A stretch of 64,000 nucleotides of DNA from Bolinopsis microptera (GCF_026151205.1 NC_087083.1:12956944-13020943), one strand, 5' to 3'. Positions 30,826-43,050 are shown, counted from the first letter of the stretch. The notes: generated by a model from the sequence alone, not told the origin. Program-made: numbers and translations.

Positions 30826-31900
30826 CCCTTTGGGTGGACTTTTCTGATGGGGGCCAAAAAACATTTCCCTTTACGTTGGAGAAATGAAAGTGGATGTTGG
30901 GTGCCAGTCCGGGGTTTTTTGTAGATGGGGCTAAAGAGAGGCCCCATCTCTTTTAAAAACCCGGGACACCATCTCTCTTGAAATTTTTGGTTTGTTAGTG
31001 TTTCTATTATTATTGAGTCCCGCCCTTTTTATTAGATTAAAAATTTACGCATGTTATTAATAACTTACTTTTCTTAGCGAAACTCACAATTTGCCGTCCG
31101 CAGCCGGGGGGTTAGGGGGAAATGCTGACAGTTGCTGAGGGGGGGGGGGGGTCTGAGCTTTGGGCTGACGTCAGCGGGAAATGTAAAAAAAAATTTTAAG
31201 TTTTAAAAGTGGCCCATTTTTACTCCCCGCCCTCATCGATCAAATTTCGTTGAAAACAGTGCAATCTTTTTCATATTCGAGTTTCAAACTTGGCTCTTTT
31301 TCAAAGTTTTGGTTTTGTCCCTTTAAACTCTTAAAAAATTTTCGCGTGTTTGTTTTTCGGAGTCAGCCCGATATTTTCCACCCTTTCCCCTTCTTGTCTA
31401 ATACCACCTAGCCCTATTTAAGTTTTTTACTGTTATTTATTTTATAAAGGGAAACAAAAATTTATTTTAAAAAAACCTCTTTCTATCACATTTTTTAAAA
31501 AATTACAAAAAAATTGTACGTCTAAAAAAACCTTTAAAACAGTTCACGACTACGTGCCAATACAAAAATTTCTGTGAGTATAAAAAATAAAAAATTTACG
31601 TTAAATAAATTTTTTAAAAATCTGCACAGTGGGGGGAACGGTGTAAAAACTCCAAACATTTCCCCAATTTTCCTTCCTCCACCCCCTTTTTAAAGGGCCC
31701 AAACGGGAACTTAAACGTTTGCTCTTTCCCAAACCGTTTTTTTTTTCCCCCCCTTTTTCCCTTCCCAGGGGGACTTTGTTTTTTTTATAAGGGCTCTGAG
31801 GTCTTTAGTTCTTTTGGAACATCTCCTTTGTTGGGGATTTTAGGGCCTTGAGACATATCATTACATCATGTTCTTTCCCTCGCTTCTCTGATTCTTTCAA

Positions 31901-34900
31901 AAATTTAACTTTTGGCAATAATATTTTTAGACGGTAATATAAATGGTTACTAAATTTTATAAGTCAAAAATAATGAATCAATACAAATTAATCAGAATTA
32001 CTAAAGTAATTAATTGACATTAGGTAACTTTATAACTGAAAAACGATGTATGTCGATACAAATTACAAAATAATATTAAGTGATTGAAACATTTCAATAA
32101 ATTCATCATAAATATCACTATTATATTTACCCCAATATTTAATCTTGGATTTATAAAACTTGACAATTTATCTACTTTAAGTAGAGCATACTGATTTTCC
32201 TCCCTACACCTGTCAGTATTTCTATACCCCTCGCTGGCTGTCGGGAGGGGGGTAAGTATTAAGTAAGAAGGTTAAGAAGGCAAGGCGCAAAAAACCTCTT
32301 TCATGACTCCTGATCGTATCCTGGCTGTCCAGAGCCTGCTGTATGACCCAGTTAGAGAGAGAGCAAACTCCGGGCTGTTACATTGTATCACACCCTATAC
32401 ATGCTATTGCTACTTAATGTAATGCACGAAGCATGGGACAAAAGAAACCAAGTAAATTATAATGATAAAGCAGAAATAGTCTATAGCATACACTTGGTTA
32501 GGTTATATATACACTAACCTATAATACATTGTGCCTTAAGATCGAAGATTAGCAATTGCTCTCCTCACATTGCACAGGAGAACAGCTTCTCCTTTTTGTT
32601 TAACGTCCTGACTTCCTGTGCTTGAAGTCTTCTCGGACACCTTTTATAGGTGAGCAACACACTAAACAAAGTGCAATGTGCCGGTGTCATTGTTATTCCC
32701 TGATTTAAGGAATTAAAAAAAGTTTACTTAATTTTAAAATGGAACAAGGCCTCAGTCTTTCTTTTGTGCCTTAATCAATGAAGTAAAGAAAGTCTTGGTG
32801 GCACCTTTAATACACTTAGGACAGCTGGTGCTGGGAGCATAAAACCCAGCTTATGTCCAGTCGCATATTACCTTTTGTTTAACTTAAACCTTCCTGACTT
32901 CTTCTGCTGAAGTCTTCTCGGACAATTATTATAGGTGAGACAACACACTAGACAAGGTGTTGGGTAACCGATTTTTTTTGGCTGATAATGAAACAATTAT
33001 TATTATTTACTTGGAAAGAAATAAAAATATATATAACATTAATTTTATTTATATTATGACACTACTTATTCCATGGCGCATCATCGAAGTCGCAATTTTA
33101 TCGACAACCGGATCGCCATCACAGCTTGTTACAGTATCATTCTATGATTGATTGAAAGACCTCGAAGGTCACCCACAAGGACATCTTTAGCTATTGTTTT
33201 CAAGCTGTTTCTCACGCTTGTTCTTTTTGGTAGCACCACCAAAAAATATATAATAAATATTTCCCCACCAACATTAATTATTTATCCAATACAATATTTT
33301 TTTAAAATTATTAAAACATTATCTTATTTTTAAAACCTAATCAAACTTCCCAGTGGAATAAAGGTTTATAAATCGCTTCTTTGCCACATAATGGCAAAAA
33401 AGGATGAAACGGAGGTTATATCTATAGTTTCTACAAAATTTTTGTGCTGCTGCAATTACTTTCTCATCGGATCTAGATCCTCTGGTTTGAATTAACAGTT
33501 CCCTCCATTCTGGGCAGTTTCTTCTCTTTACAGGAGTTTTAACGTCAAGTTGAAGTAGAACACGTCTTTACTGAATCCGAAAGTATATTTTTGCCATTCC
33601 GATAAGTGTAGAGGGACATCCCAATCCATAATCCAGTCAAACCACTTGTTATTTTAAAGCTGCATTATATATATATCGTGAAGCCGCACCTGACTTCGCA
33701 CCTGAGTCCCTGACCTCGGGCCTTAAAATATGTTCTGGGTCCTTGTATTTACCTCTAAATCTGATCTCCATTGTTCTAATGTAGTGGTTAATACTTATAT
33801 AATAACAGATGTTGTAATTACAGTGGTTACCTGACGAACAGTGCTTACATAGCTAAAACTGACGTTATCTTACCCAGCACTCATTTTATTGTTTTTAAAA
33901 TTATAGAACATGTCTTGCTTTTATCAACATTTTCTCCTCACTCTCCATACACTTTATTCCTATTTGATTCTAGATTTGAATTATAGTTTATATCAAATTT
34001 CTGCAGCTTTTCTCCTACTATTTTCTAATGTGCCGGTGTCATTGTTATTCCCTGATTTGAGGATTTAAAAAAATTTACTTAATTTTAAAATGTGACAAGG
34101 CTCAGTCTTTCATTTGTGCCTTAATTAATGAAGTAATGAAAGTCTTTGATGGCACTTAATACAATTGTCGGGACAAAACAATTTACGGATCAATCCATGT
34201 CTCACCGACGCCCCTGGACCGTCTATGACCGATCCATTTAATTGTGATTCTTCAAGAGGAAAAATGTTGAAAATGCCTCAGCCTTCTCGGCATTTTTCTT
34301 GCAGTGTCTAAGTGGTTAACCCATTGTTAGACACTGTCTTCCAGTTCCAGGTAGCGCTCTATGAAGAAGTGCTCCCTGTGTATCTAACACTTAGCATAAC
34401 TTCGTTTGCACACGCTTTAATACTTGTTTTAGCTGTAAGGGATACAGCCCAGCCGAGGACTCGCCGTCGCTGGGGCCACCACTGACGACAAGGGGTGGCG
34501 GCGAGGAAAGGGTGTATGAAAAACATGAAACGCTCAGATTCTTGATTCCCGCTCTCTTTTGTTACGTGAATCCGACATGCTGGAAGAGGGGAAGGTTTGT
34601 AAGGTGTGACCTAGTCTAATATAAAGCTGACTATGTGCCGAGTTTAACTATCGAGTGATAGTGAAGAATATGTTTTCTGATCTTTTAGGAGGGCCGAGAT
34701 AAGTAAGAATTCTGTAGCAGATATAATATCAATAATTTAAGATATAGAATATCGTATTTTCTTCCTTCGCCTAAACTCCTTTGTTCTATAAAGTGTTGGT
34801 CCGTGCGCGTCCAGTTGGGTGGGGGGGGGGGGGGGGCACCACTGACGACAAGGGGTGGCGGCGAGGACAGGCCGGTGCTTGAAAACCCGGAAATAGTTCA

Positions 34901-35386
34901 GCGCACTGTCCCAGCTTGTGTCCAGTCGCATATATTGTGCAAAAGGACTCTCTGAAATTAATTTTTTGCTGCCGTGCAGAGTAGGGGTAGGAAGTGCGGA
35001 AGCAAAGATATAGGGTTCCTGTTTCTGCATTTAACACGTGACCGGATTCTGGTGCACGTGCTTGTCGTTATTTTTTCAGGACCATGAGCTCTGCTATCTT
35101 CCTCTTTTGGTACAAGTACTTCCGATGCATCTTTTTGATGCTTCAGGAGTTTATTCAAGCTCGCTGTAATGATTTACTGCGTTGAAATAAATATCTTGTA
35201 TTTTAATTTACCCTGTGTTTTGAACACTCTCCTCAGCTTTATCAAGATGATCCTTTGTTGAGAAGTACTCCAAAGTTGCAGTTCCACCAGATATTAATTT
35301 AAATGATAAAAAGAAAATATATGTTTATAATTTAAGATATTATGTTTATATGAATACCTCCAAACATTAGCTTACTGGATGTACTC
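31901..35386. other. No gene recognised; diverged direct repeats
   Basis: Three sets of direct repeats are visible. GTGCCGGTGTCATTGTTATT with about 130 bp of following sequence occurs at 32678 and 34029. CTGAAGTCTTCTCGGAC...TATAGGTGAG...CAACACACTA occurs near 32620 and 32910. CCACCACTGACGACAAGGGG occurs at 34479 and 34838. Their nature is unknown. No supported coding sequence. Confidence 0.45.
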
Positions 35387-35595
35387 CTACATCCTCGCTC
35401 CAAGATATTTAGCTGTCCTAAATCTAGACAGATGGTGCATATGATACAAATTTGACTTACGGCCATGTGTCAGCATGCTGAAAGCCCTCCCCAGTCTTTT
35501 GTATATCTTCTGTCCATAACACGCCAAGCTGTCGTATATCCTCATGGAGGAATTGTGACGGCTATCAGCAGCCAATGTTCGGCGTCACATGATAT
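35387..35595 (-). pseudogene. Ulp1-like catalytic exon, broken copy
   Basis: This is a duplicate of the exon at 35890-36060. It keeps GACGCCGAACATTGG (D-A-E-H-W), but a one-base loss before the ATGAGG segment puts the H-W block and the R-I-Y-D-S-L block in different frames. The downstream part YGQKIYKRLGRAFSMLTHG aligns residue by residue with the intact copy. Confidence 0.6.
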
Positions 35596-35889
35596 GTACC
35601 ATACCTGCATGAGTCGCTCGGCAAAAAGAAGCATGTATACACCGCAGTCCACTCCGTTTGTCTGTTTGGGGACGGGGATCTTCTGAACCTCCAGCAGTGC
35701 TGAATATGTAAACTATTGAAACATTTTACGGATACTGTTATTTTCTTCCAGATACTTTCACGGAATATTCACACTGCACCCATTCTACAATATTATATTT
35801 ACTCCCAGTTGCAGTTACCAACATATAAAATCATTTTAAATCATATTCTCTTACCATACCGGGCCCTGATTAAAACATTACATTTTTAA

Positions 35890-36070
35890 AATACATATTT
35901 ACGGCATGTGTGAGCATGCTGAAAGCCCTCCTGAGTCTTGTGTATGACTGCTGTCCATAAGACGTCAAACTGTCGTATTTCCTCATGGAGGAAGTGGTGA
36001 CGGCTATCAGCAGCCAATGTTCGGCGTCACATACCAGGACTAGCAGCGTAAGCCCACAGAGTAGTGTGTG
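35890..36070 (-). CDS. Ulp1-like catalytic exon (His/Asp block)
   Basis: The exon-like frame VLVCDAEHWLLIAVTTSSMR, KYDSLTSYGQQSYTRLRRAF matches the H-W-x-L-x-x-V...YDSL segment of C48 peptidases, which carries the catalytic His and Asp. No Cys block (Q....D-C-G) was found downstream, so the gene is incomplete or continues in an exon I did not recognise. A paired N-terminal exon lies at 36945-37172. In between are exons of a DDE-type transposase on the same strand. Confidence 0.6.
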
Positions 36071-36194
36071 AGCGACTCTTTGGCACCATTCGTTCGTTAT
36101 TGACCTGTCACATAACATATTGTAGTACGTAATTTTGTCTGAGCTCTAAAGTTATAGCTGCTCATTCGATTCTGGTAATGGACTCAAATCATAC

Positions 36195-36300
36195 CTCGGT
36201 ACAGTCAATCACAATCCTAGTGTTGGGGTGGGAAGCGAAGCATATGGCATGGCTTTGTGGCACTTCTCTAGTGACGGTAGATCGTCGCCAACCAGCTCAC
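36195..36300 (-). pseudogene. DDE_4-type transposase exon (first catalytic Asp)
   Basis: The frame reads ...ASHPNTRIVIDCTE and then a GT donor (GAG|GTATGA). R-x-V/I-I-D-C-T-E is the hallmark of the DDE_Tnp_4 superfamily (THAP/Harbinger-like endonucleases), with D as the first catalytic residue. The rest of the catalytic core was not found. Confidence 0.6.
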
Positions 36301-36549
36301 GTCCGTAATGTGAACACATACCGAGAGCTCAAACACTTCTTAATATACTTCATAATACACAGCTACTTACTAAACTGTCATGTGAACCCTACCCAGGTTC
36401 TTGGTTGTCCGGCTGTTAGGATGGTTATAATATGGATCACCATCACAAACGATACGTCACTGATTGGGCCATGTGATGTGATACCTGTGGGAGGCCGAAA
36501 TGAGAGTTCCTAGTTGTCGGTCACCGCCAGGACGTGGCCGGTGATCTCG

Positions 36550-36681
36550 ATACCTGAATTTACCTGAATTTAGTTTTCGTTGCAATATACTAGGAAAAAA
36601 GTTTTGAAGCAGTCCCTTTAGAACAGCTGCATCTATTTCTAACTCTTTTTGAAATGTGAAAATCAACATTTGAAAGGTCAA
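36550..36681 (-). pseudogene. DDE_4-type transposase exon (HTH second half)
   Basis: After an acceptor (AACAACAG|TTGACC) the frame TFQMLIFTFQKELEIDAAVL resembles the S-x-S-T-V-S-R-I-F...L segment that follows the helix-turn-helix in DDE_4 transposases. It fits directly onto the exon at 36725-36883. Confidence 0.45.
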
Positions 36682-36724
36682 CTGTTGTTACCCAAACTAC
36701 CGCTGTTGCTACTAAAAATCTTAC

Positions 36725-36883
36725 CTGAAAATCGACAGCTAAAATATCATCAGGAAGATTAACTCGCAGTTTCTTCAACGTGATGAGCAGTTGGTCCTCG
36801 TACAGGAGGGTCGAATGATGGTTGCCAGTAACGGCATAGGTGAGGGAGGTTTGGGTGCGATAAGACCGGAGGAACTTCAGCAA
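36725..36883 (-). pseudogene. DDE_4-type transposase exon (helix-turn-helix)
   Basis: The frame contains SYRTQTSLTYAVTG, then LYEDQLLITLKKLRVNLPDD, then ILAVDFQ and a GT donor at 36724 (TTTTCAG|GTAAGA). L-x-x-E-D-Q-L-L-x-T-L-x-K-L-R-x-N is the recognisable HTH_Tnp_4 signature that precedes the DDE_4 domain. Confidence 0.7.
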
Positions 36884-36944
36884 GGCAATACAGTGTTGGG
36901 TATATTATATAGTACGCTAAAACCCTGGATTGAACAAATCATTG

Positions 36945-37172
36945 TAAGTAAATGTTCAAAATTACATCTGTCTGTGTTAGTTCCTTCAGATGTAAATAGA
37001 GGAATGGACCCTGTACTGGTACATGAAACGTCTCCGAAGAGTGCTGGGCGAACAGGAATTGTAGCCACCCAGAGACGATGACGTCATTTAGCAGCTTTCC
37101 CGGACCAAGTGTCAGGAGATCCCTAGTCTGCAGCTCAACTCCACCTAACAACAGCCTCTCTATCGTATCAAC
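36945..37172 (-). CDS. Ulp1-like N-terminal exon
   Basis: Following an acceptor (TCATTCAG|GTTGAT) the frame reads VELQTRDLLTLGPGKLLNDV, IVSGWLQFLFAQ, then TFHVP...FLYLHLKEL. R-D-L-x-T-L-x-P-G-x-x-L-N-D is the N-terminal block of Ulp1/SENP-type peptidases. It lies upstream of the His/Asp exon on the same strand. Confidence 0.6.
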
Positions 37173-37329
37173 CTGAATGATAAGACATATTTAAATATAT
37201 TATACAGATTACAGACAATTTTATTGAGCAAGTATTTACCGTCATTAACTTTTATAAAGTACTAACTTGGTTCTTCACACATTTCTAAATTTAATTATCA
37301 CAATGACGGAAACAAACTCCGTTTTGTCT

Positions 37330-37505
37330 AATAATGAAAAAATGAAAAAATGAAAAAATGAAAAAATGAAAAAATGAAAAAATGAAAAAATGAAAAAATG
37401 AAAAAATGAAAAAATGAAAAGATGAAAAGATAAAAATATAAAAAGTTGAAAATATAAAAAGATAAAAATATGAAAAGATAAAAATATAAAATGATAAAGA
37501 TAGAA
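37330..37505. repeat. AAAAAATG 8-bp tandem repeat
   Basis: About eleven perfect copies (37336-37425) decay into related A-rich units (GATAAAAATAT). The Phe/Ile-rich ORFs on the minus strand are repeat artefacts. Confidence 0.95.
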
Positions 37506-38765
37506 ACAAACCGAACGCATAGACAAATTTTCACAATACTATTTTATTTTACCTGAAGTACAATCAGGTTGGTACAGACTACAGAGCGACTAGCTCTCCG
37601 TTGTCGCGATTTAACCACACTGGGATTGTTACTGTGATTTTTATTACAACTATATCTGCTGAAATTCTGATATTGCATCCAGATTTTGCATCTTCATTGT
37701 TCCCGTCTTGAGCAACGTTCTGTAATTTTAGTGTAGTCCTGATTGGGTTCATGAAAAAACGCCAATTCCTCCTCTGGGTCATTGAGATTTGGGAAAGTAT
37801 CCGGTGAACCATGTATCGAGTCGATGGCGTTGAATCCTTGCCCCAGCAAGGTCGCGAATCTTGTACCCAGCTGCAGGTACTCTCTCCTCCTTTACAGCAT
37901 ACATTCTGAGTCTACACCGTAATAGTGGAATCGTTGTTGGATTGGTTCGGGTTTACAACCTTGACTCTATTTAATAAATTTAACAGTTAAATTTAAATAC
38001 AAAATAATCATGTCTTCCCATTTTTTTCATTTTTAATTGAAAGTTGGATGATGTGTAGGTTCTTTGATCCAATTTCTGATTTATGTTGTCTGAAATTATT
38101 AAATTTTGCTTTGATATCTGTTTCTAATTAAGAGCGGGCTTGTTCAAAGTAGAGATATCGTATCGTGCTATATATTAATTACAGTTAGCGGAATTGTTTG
38201 TTCGTACTCCTAATTAAATATGAATCAATCTACGGACCTGAAAAGCAATACAACCTGCTTGCACATCTTACTCCTTCTGTTTGGATCTCTTCACAGTTCC
38301 ACTCACTTTCTTTTCAGTGAGATTCTGGTCTCCCCAATATTTTGTTTCGAAAATCTTTTGTCCTTTATATATTAACATACATCATACTTCGTCCTTCTGA
38401 CGGTATTGCTTTTCCGATATAACTTATATTATTAGTCTTCATCCCTTTGATGGCAGAGCAGCAGTTTAATCTGCCCCTCGTTCTTCTGACGGCATTGCTA
38501 ACGTTATAACTTACTTTTCGTCGAATATATGAATAAAATATTCTTGATTAGGATACTGTTACGGTTTATCATCACTCATTAATTTTGCGATTTGTCAACT
38601 GATATCGAAGAGTTTCACCTTCTTCGCTTCCATATAGTTCGTTATATCGCTTGCTATTCCCCGTCCTTGACATGACAAGGTAATTTGGGGGTTTACCGTG
38701 GGAAAATCTCATGGCGATCTTCAAAGCTGGATGGTGAAATAAGTGGTGACACGTGTCAATTGTCA
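37505..38765. repeat. Direct duplication, copy 1 (about 1.2 kb)
   Basis: It starts ACCGAACGCATAGACAAATT and shares AGAGCGACTAGCTCTCCGTT, GCACATCTTACTCC and TTTGGGGGTTTACC blocks with 39305-40459. The copies differ by substitutions and an insertion of roughly 60-100 bp. Non-coding. Confidence 0.85.
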
Positions 38766-38936
38766 TTGTCACTTGATCGTGTTATTTATCAGTTTGGGTA
38801 AGCTGACATTCTTTCTTCTTAATGAAGAAATTATTATAGAAATAAAAAATACAAATGTAGGCTAAGATAACATAAAAGATAAAGAAAAAGAAACAAAAGC
38901 AAACCGAATACATGATGGGGGACATTTTGAATTAAA

Positions 38937-39300
38937 CTATCACATCAATAAGTACAAGCCGACAACTGTCCCTAAAACCTGTCCACACTGTCTCATGGAA
39001 GAGGAGACAATGAACCACTTTATTGGTCAGTGCCCGAAATGGTCTTACCAGCGAGGAGGATACTTTGACTCCTTCTACCTCAGTGTGACAGATATAGTGG
39101 ACAAGTTCTCACTACCAAGGATCATCGGCTTTATATACAAGCAACAAAACGTTTTACCAAATGTGGAGAGGACAAGGCTTAACCTTGCTTTCTTCACAGA
39201 TTAACTTTACCGTGGTAAGCACAGGGCTTCAATGCTCTATCTTATAGTGGTTTTGATCTATTCCTTAGTAGTAAAGACCACTGCCCCCTACGAAGAAGAA
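38937..39300 (+). pseudogene. LINE 3'-end fragment (RT C-terminus and tail)
   Basis: The frame CPHCLMEEETMNHFIGQCPK has the C..C........H.....C pattern of the C-terminal Cys/His motif of LINE ORF2 proteins. It continues to a stop at 39202, a short 3' UTR and the tail CTACGAAGAAGAAGAA, typical of several LINE clades. It is heavily 5'-truncated and sits between the two copies of the 1.2-kb duplication. It is unrelated in detail to the LINE at 1-3 kb. Confidence 0.7.
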
Positions 39301-39304
39301 GAAC

Positions 39305-40459
39305 CAAACCGAACGCATAGACAAATTTTCACAATATTATTATTTTAAATTAAGTAAAATCTGCTTGGTACAGAGCGACTAGCTCTCCGTTGTCGCGATT
39401 TAACCACACTGGGATTGTTACTGTGATTTTTATTACAACTATTATCTGCTGAAATTCTACAATTGCATTCAGATTTCGCATCTTCATTGTTCCCGTCGTG
39501 AGCAACTTTCTGTAATACATACATTCTGAGTCTACACAGTAATAGTCGATTGGAAATCTATATATTCTTTAAGTTTGGTTCTCAAATTTTAGGCGTGTGT
39601 TGCATTCTGCTGCCTTTCTGGAAAGAGGAATCGTTGTTGGATTGGTTTGGGTTTACAACCTCGACTCTATTTAACAATTTAACAGTTAAATTTAAATACA
39701 AAATAATCATGTATTCCCATTTTTTTCATCCTTAATTGAAAGTTGGATGATGTGTAGGTTCTTTGATTCAATTTCTGATTTGTGTTGTCTGATATTATTA
39801 AATTTTGCTTTGGTATCTGTTTCTAATTAAGAGTGGGCTTGTTCAAAGTAGAAATATCGTATCGTGCTATATATTAATTACAGTTAGCGGAATTGTTTGT
39901 TCGTACTCCTAATTAAATATGAATCAATCTACGGACCTGAAAAGCAATACAACCTGCTTGCACATCTTACTTTTTCTGTTTAGATCTCCTCACAGTTCCA
40001 CTCACTTTCTTTTCGGTGAGATTCTGGTCTCCCCAATATTTTGTTTCGAAAATCCTTTGTCCTTTATATATTAACATAAATCATACTTCGTCCTTCTGAC
40101 CGCATGGCTTTTTCGTTATAACTTATATCATTAGTCTTCATCCCTTTGATGGCAGAGCAGCAGTTTAATCTAGTGCTCCTCGTTCTTCTGACGGCATTGC
40201 TAACGTTATAACTTACTCTTCGTCAAATATATTAATAAAATATTTTCGATTAGGATACAGTTACGGTTTATCATCACTCATTAATGCTGCGATATGTCAA
40301 CTGTACCTCGTAACCCGTCAAAGAATTTTACCTTCTTCGCTTCCAATTAAGTAGTTAATTATACCGCTTGTTATTCCCCGTCCTGGACATAGCGAGGTAA
40401 TTTGGGGGTTTACTGCGGGAAGATCTCGTGGAGATCTTCAAAGCTGGGTGGTGACACTA
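39305..40459. repeat. Direct duplication, copy 2
   Basis: This is the second copy of 37505-38765. A third, short copy of its CCGTTGTCGCGATTTAACCA segment occurs at 41932-42050. The copy breaks at GGGTGGTGACAC, where the 39-bp array begins, and resumes after it near 40862. Confidence 0.85.
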
Positions 40460-40528
40460 CCTGTTGTTCCATCTCCACCAATTCTCTATATAGGTACTCC
40501 TCTAAGTATCAGCCCACTATTCCACTAC

Positions 40529-40858
40529 TACTAACTTATCTAAAATGTCCAGCACGCGATAGGCACGAACATACTTATCTAAAATGTTCAGCACGCGATA
40601 GGCACGAACATACTTATCTAAAATGCTCAGTACGCGATAGGTACTAACATACTTATCTAAAATGCTCAGTACGCGATAGGTACTAACATACTTATCTAAA
40701 ATGCTCAGTACGCGATAGGTACTAACATACTTATCTAAAATGCTCAGTACGCGATAGGTACTAACATACTTATCTAAAATGCTCAGTACGCGATAGGTAC
40801 TAACATACTTATCTAAAATACTCAGTACGCGATAGGTACTAACATACTTATCTCGGGA
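40529..40858. repeat. 39-bp tandem repeat (in-frame 13-residue unit)
   Basis: The unit begins ACTTATCTAAAATGCTCAGT and continues ACGCGATAGGTACTAACAT; about eight copies, the first two diverged. Because 39 is divisible by three, the minus strand stays open for 130 codons as repeats of YRVLSILDKYVST. Nothing else supports translation, and the array sits within a non-coding duplication. Confidence 0.9.
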
Positions 40859-40859
40859 T

Positions 40860-42345
40860 GTCTTCAAATCTGGGTGGTGACACGTGTAGTGTAAAATATA
40901 AGGGGCCAACCAGATTAGTCCTCCCGGGGCGTACCCATGATGATCTCTGCCTGCTCAAAAGTACTACACACTGCACTAATTTAGTCGTTTAGCGACTAAA
41001 AACTAAAAAACTATAATTACTCGCGATAATTAAGTATCGAACACTAGTCTAACACGATAAATACGATATCTTAGTATCGTATGCGTAAATAGAAAGGGTC
41101 CAATATCAAGTATTTTATAAGAATGGGAATCACGAAGGTAGGATAATTAGTAGTTAGGCCTCCTCCACATTCTCCTTAATGATCTGCTCCAACTCTAGTC
41201 GCTTCATCTCCAATTCCCTCTTTTTTAGATCTTAGATCTTCCCGCCCCTTCTTCCTTTTTCCAGCTCCTCCAGCTCCATCCATCTTTTCTCTGTCTTTTC
41301 CAGCTCCTTCTTTGAACTCTTCTCTAGCTTCTCCAGCTCCTCCATTTCCTTCTTTCTCACTCTCACCGTCAGGTATGAACGCTGTCCTTCCATCTGAGTT
41401 CGGATGAATTTCATAATCACGACCACGTCGTCCTTCGTTCTCGCATCCCTCATCATCATCTTCATCCTAACTCTTGATACCGTCATCAATTCTTCCCCGT
41501 GCTTTACTACCTCTTCCCAATTAAATATATACACTCGAATACTGGGGTTAGATGCCCGTTCCTCACGAATGTAGGCTAAGATAACATAAAAAATAAAGAA
41601 AAAGAAACAAAAGAAAACCGAATACATGATGGACATGAAAATAAAGCTGAAATAAAATACGATAGCAAAAAAAAGTTAATAGCAAAAAATAATGAAATAT
41701 CAAAAAAGAAGAAAAAACTGACCGAAAGTGAAAGGGTGAAATTAGAACTACATATTATGTTATAGATAATACATAGCCGAGAAATTCTAAATGAACAAGA
41801 ACCTTGAAATCTTATATTATTTACTGTTCTGGCTGCTTCCTGGCTGCTTCCTGGCTGCTTCCTGGCTGCTTCCTGGCTGCTGTTCTGGCTGCTTCCTGGT
41901 TGCTGTTCTGGCTGCTTCCTGGCTGCTGTTCCGTTGTCGCGATTTAACCACACTGGGATTGTTACTGACATATCATTCAGATTTTGTATCTTCATTGTCC
42001 TCGTTGAGTAACAACGTTCTGAAATATACAAACTCTGAGTCTACTCCAAACAATTAGTATTAATTGTCTTCTTTTCTGAGTCGATGTTTTTGGTTAGTTT
42101 TATATTTTGAGGACGTTTAACTGTCCTTGAAACGAACGATATATCTATGGGCTCATATCGCAATGTATATTTACTAACACTAGGCTTCAGTGATAAACCA
42201 AATATCCTGGTTTTTACATTTTTTCTGTTTCTATCTATGTATAATAAAATTACAAATAACTCAATTTAAGATTTTTTGACTTCTGACGATGGGTTAACAA
42301 ACACTAAGTAATTATTTGTTTGTTCCTGCATTTTGCCGTCTCAAA
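40860..42345. other. No gene recognised; GGCTGCTTCCT repeat
   Basis: An 11-bp repeat CTGGCTGCTTC spans 41828-41932. A charged Glu/Lys-rich minus-strand ORF (41232-41636) is low complexity and unsupported. The block GTAGGCTAAGATAACATAAA at about 41572 also occurs at 38857. Confidence 0.45.
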
Positions 42346-42351
42346 GTAACT

Positions 42352-43050
42352 TCTAAGGCTGTCGACTTTCGATGGTCGACCTTTTCCAAAGTACATGGAA
42401 GTGTCCCTATTACTTACCTATTTATTCAAATTTAAAGCAATCCTTTTTATTTGACTTCAAAATTGTTCAGTCTGAATACACGCAAATTACGACGTAGGCG
42501 GGGTCCCATCACTGCTCAGTGCTCGCCGGGGTGACAGGAAAGTGGAGAGTTGCCCACACAGTCTTGAAAGTCCTCCAATATCCCTTTAATGTTTAATGCT
42601 GGTCTTTTTCTGTACGCTTCCTGTGGAGATTGGCAGTTTGGGACACGTATAACCCAAAATTAAACGGCCGGGATACGAAAAACACTATCTAGCGTTAAGT
42701 TTATCTTCTCTCCGCTCCTTGAGGTCCCTGCTTCTGGTTCCTCATGGTGTTCTTCTTCTTCTTTCTCCTCTCTGACAGGGCTCAATCTCAAAAACACTAT
42801 CTAGCGTTAAGTTTCCAAAATTAAAATCGATGAAGCTGTGTTCCTCCCTAGGCAAAGTGCACAGTTTTTACAGCATCTTATGATCCTCGCTCATTTCCTT
42901 AAGAATCTATTTTAGTATTAGCCGATGTTAGATCAGCATATCCTAATGAAAGAAAAAACTGCTTAAAAGGTTTAATATGGTTTGATGGTAAATATAACTG
43001 TAAAGAAAGACTGAATGTCAATCACACTAGGTCTCTCAAAACTGTACAGT
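42352..43050. repeat. Direct duplication of a gene segment, copy 1
   Basis: From CTAAGGCTGTCGACTTTCGA to ATCACACTAGGTCTCTCAAA, this repeats at 43412-44110 with about 95% similarity by eye. It covers exon 2 and the intron of the gene at 42660-43338. Exon 1 is not duplicated. Confidence 0.85.

Larger units (their letters stand above)
28006..31900. other. Homopolymer-rich, probably low-quality sequence
   Basis: The sequence changes abruptly at a G run of more than 30 bases (28010-28042). After it, G, C, A and T homopolymers of 4-12 bases are far more frequent than elsewhere in the window. They fall at variable lengths inside otherwise recognisable repeat units, which is the pattern of a poorly corrected long-read stretch or a collapsed satellite. 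ORFs here should not be trusted. Two tandem arrays inside are listed separately. Confidence 0.6.

Noticed and set aside
30213-30947. Several overlapping ORFs rich in Cys, Met, Gln and Ser
   Set aside because: All are frames of the degenerate 14-bp repeat with unreliable homopolymers.
37275-37534. Phe/Ile-rich membrane-protein-like ORFs on the minus strand
   Set aside because: They are translations of the AAAAAATG repeat in three frames.
41232-41636. Glu/Lys-rich 134-residue minus-strand ORF
   Set aside because: Low-complexity pyrimidine-rich sequence with no splice or paralogue support.
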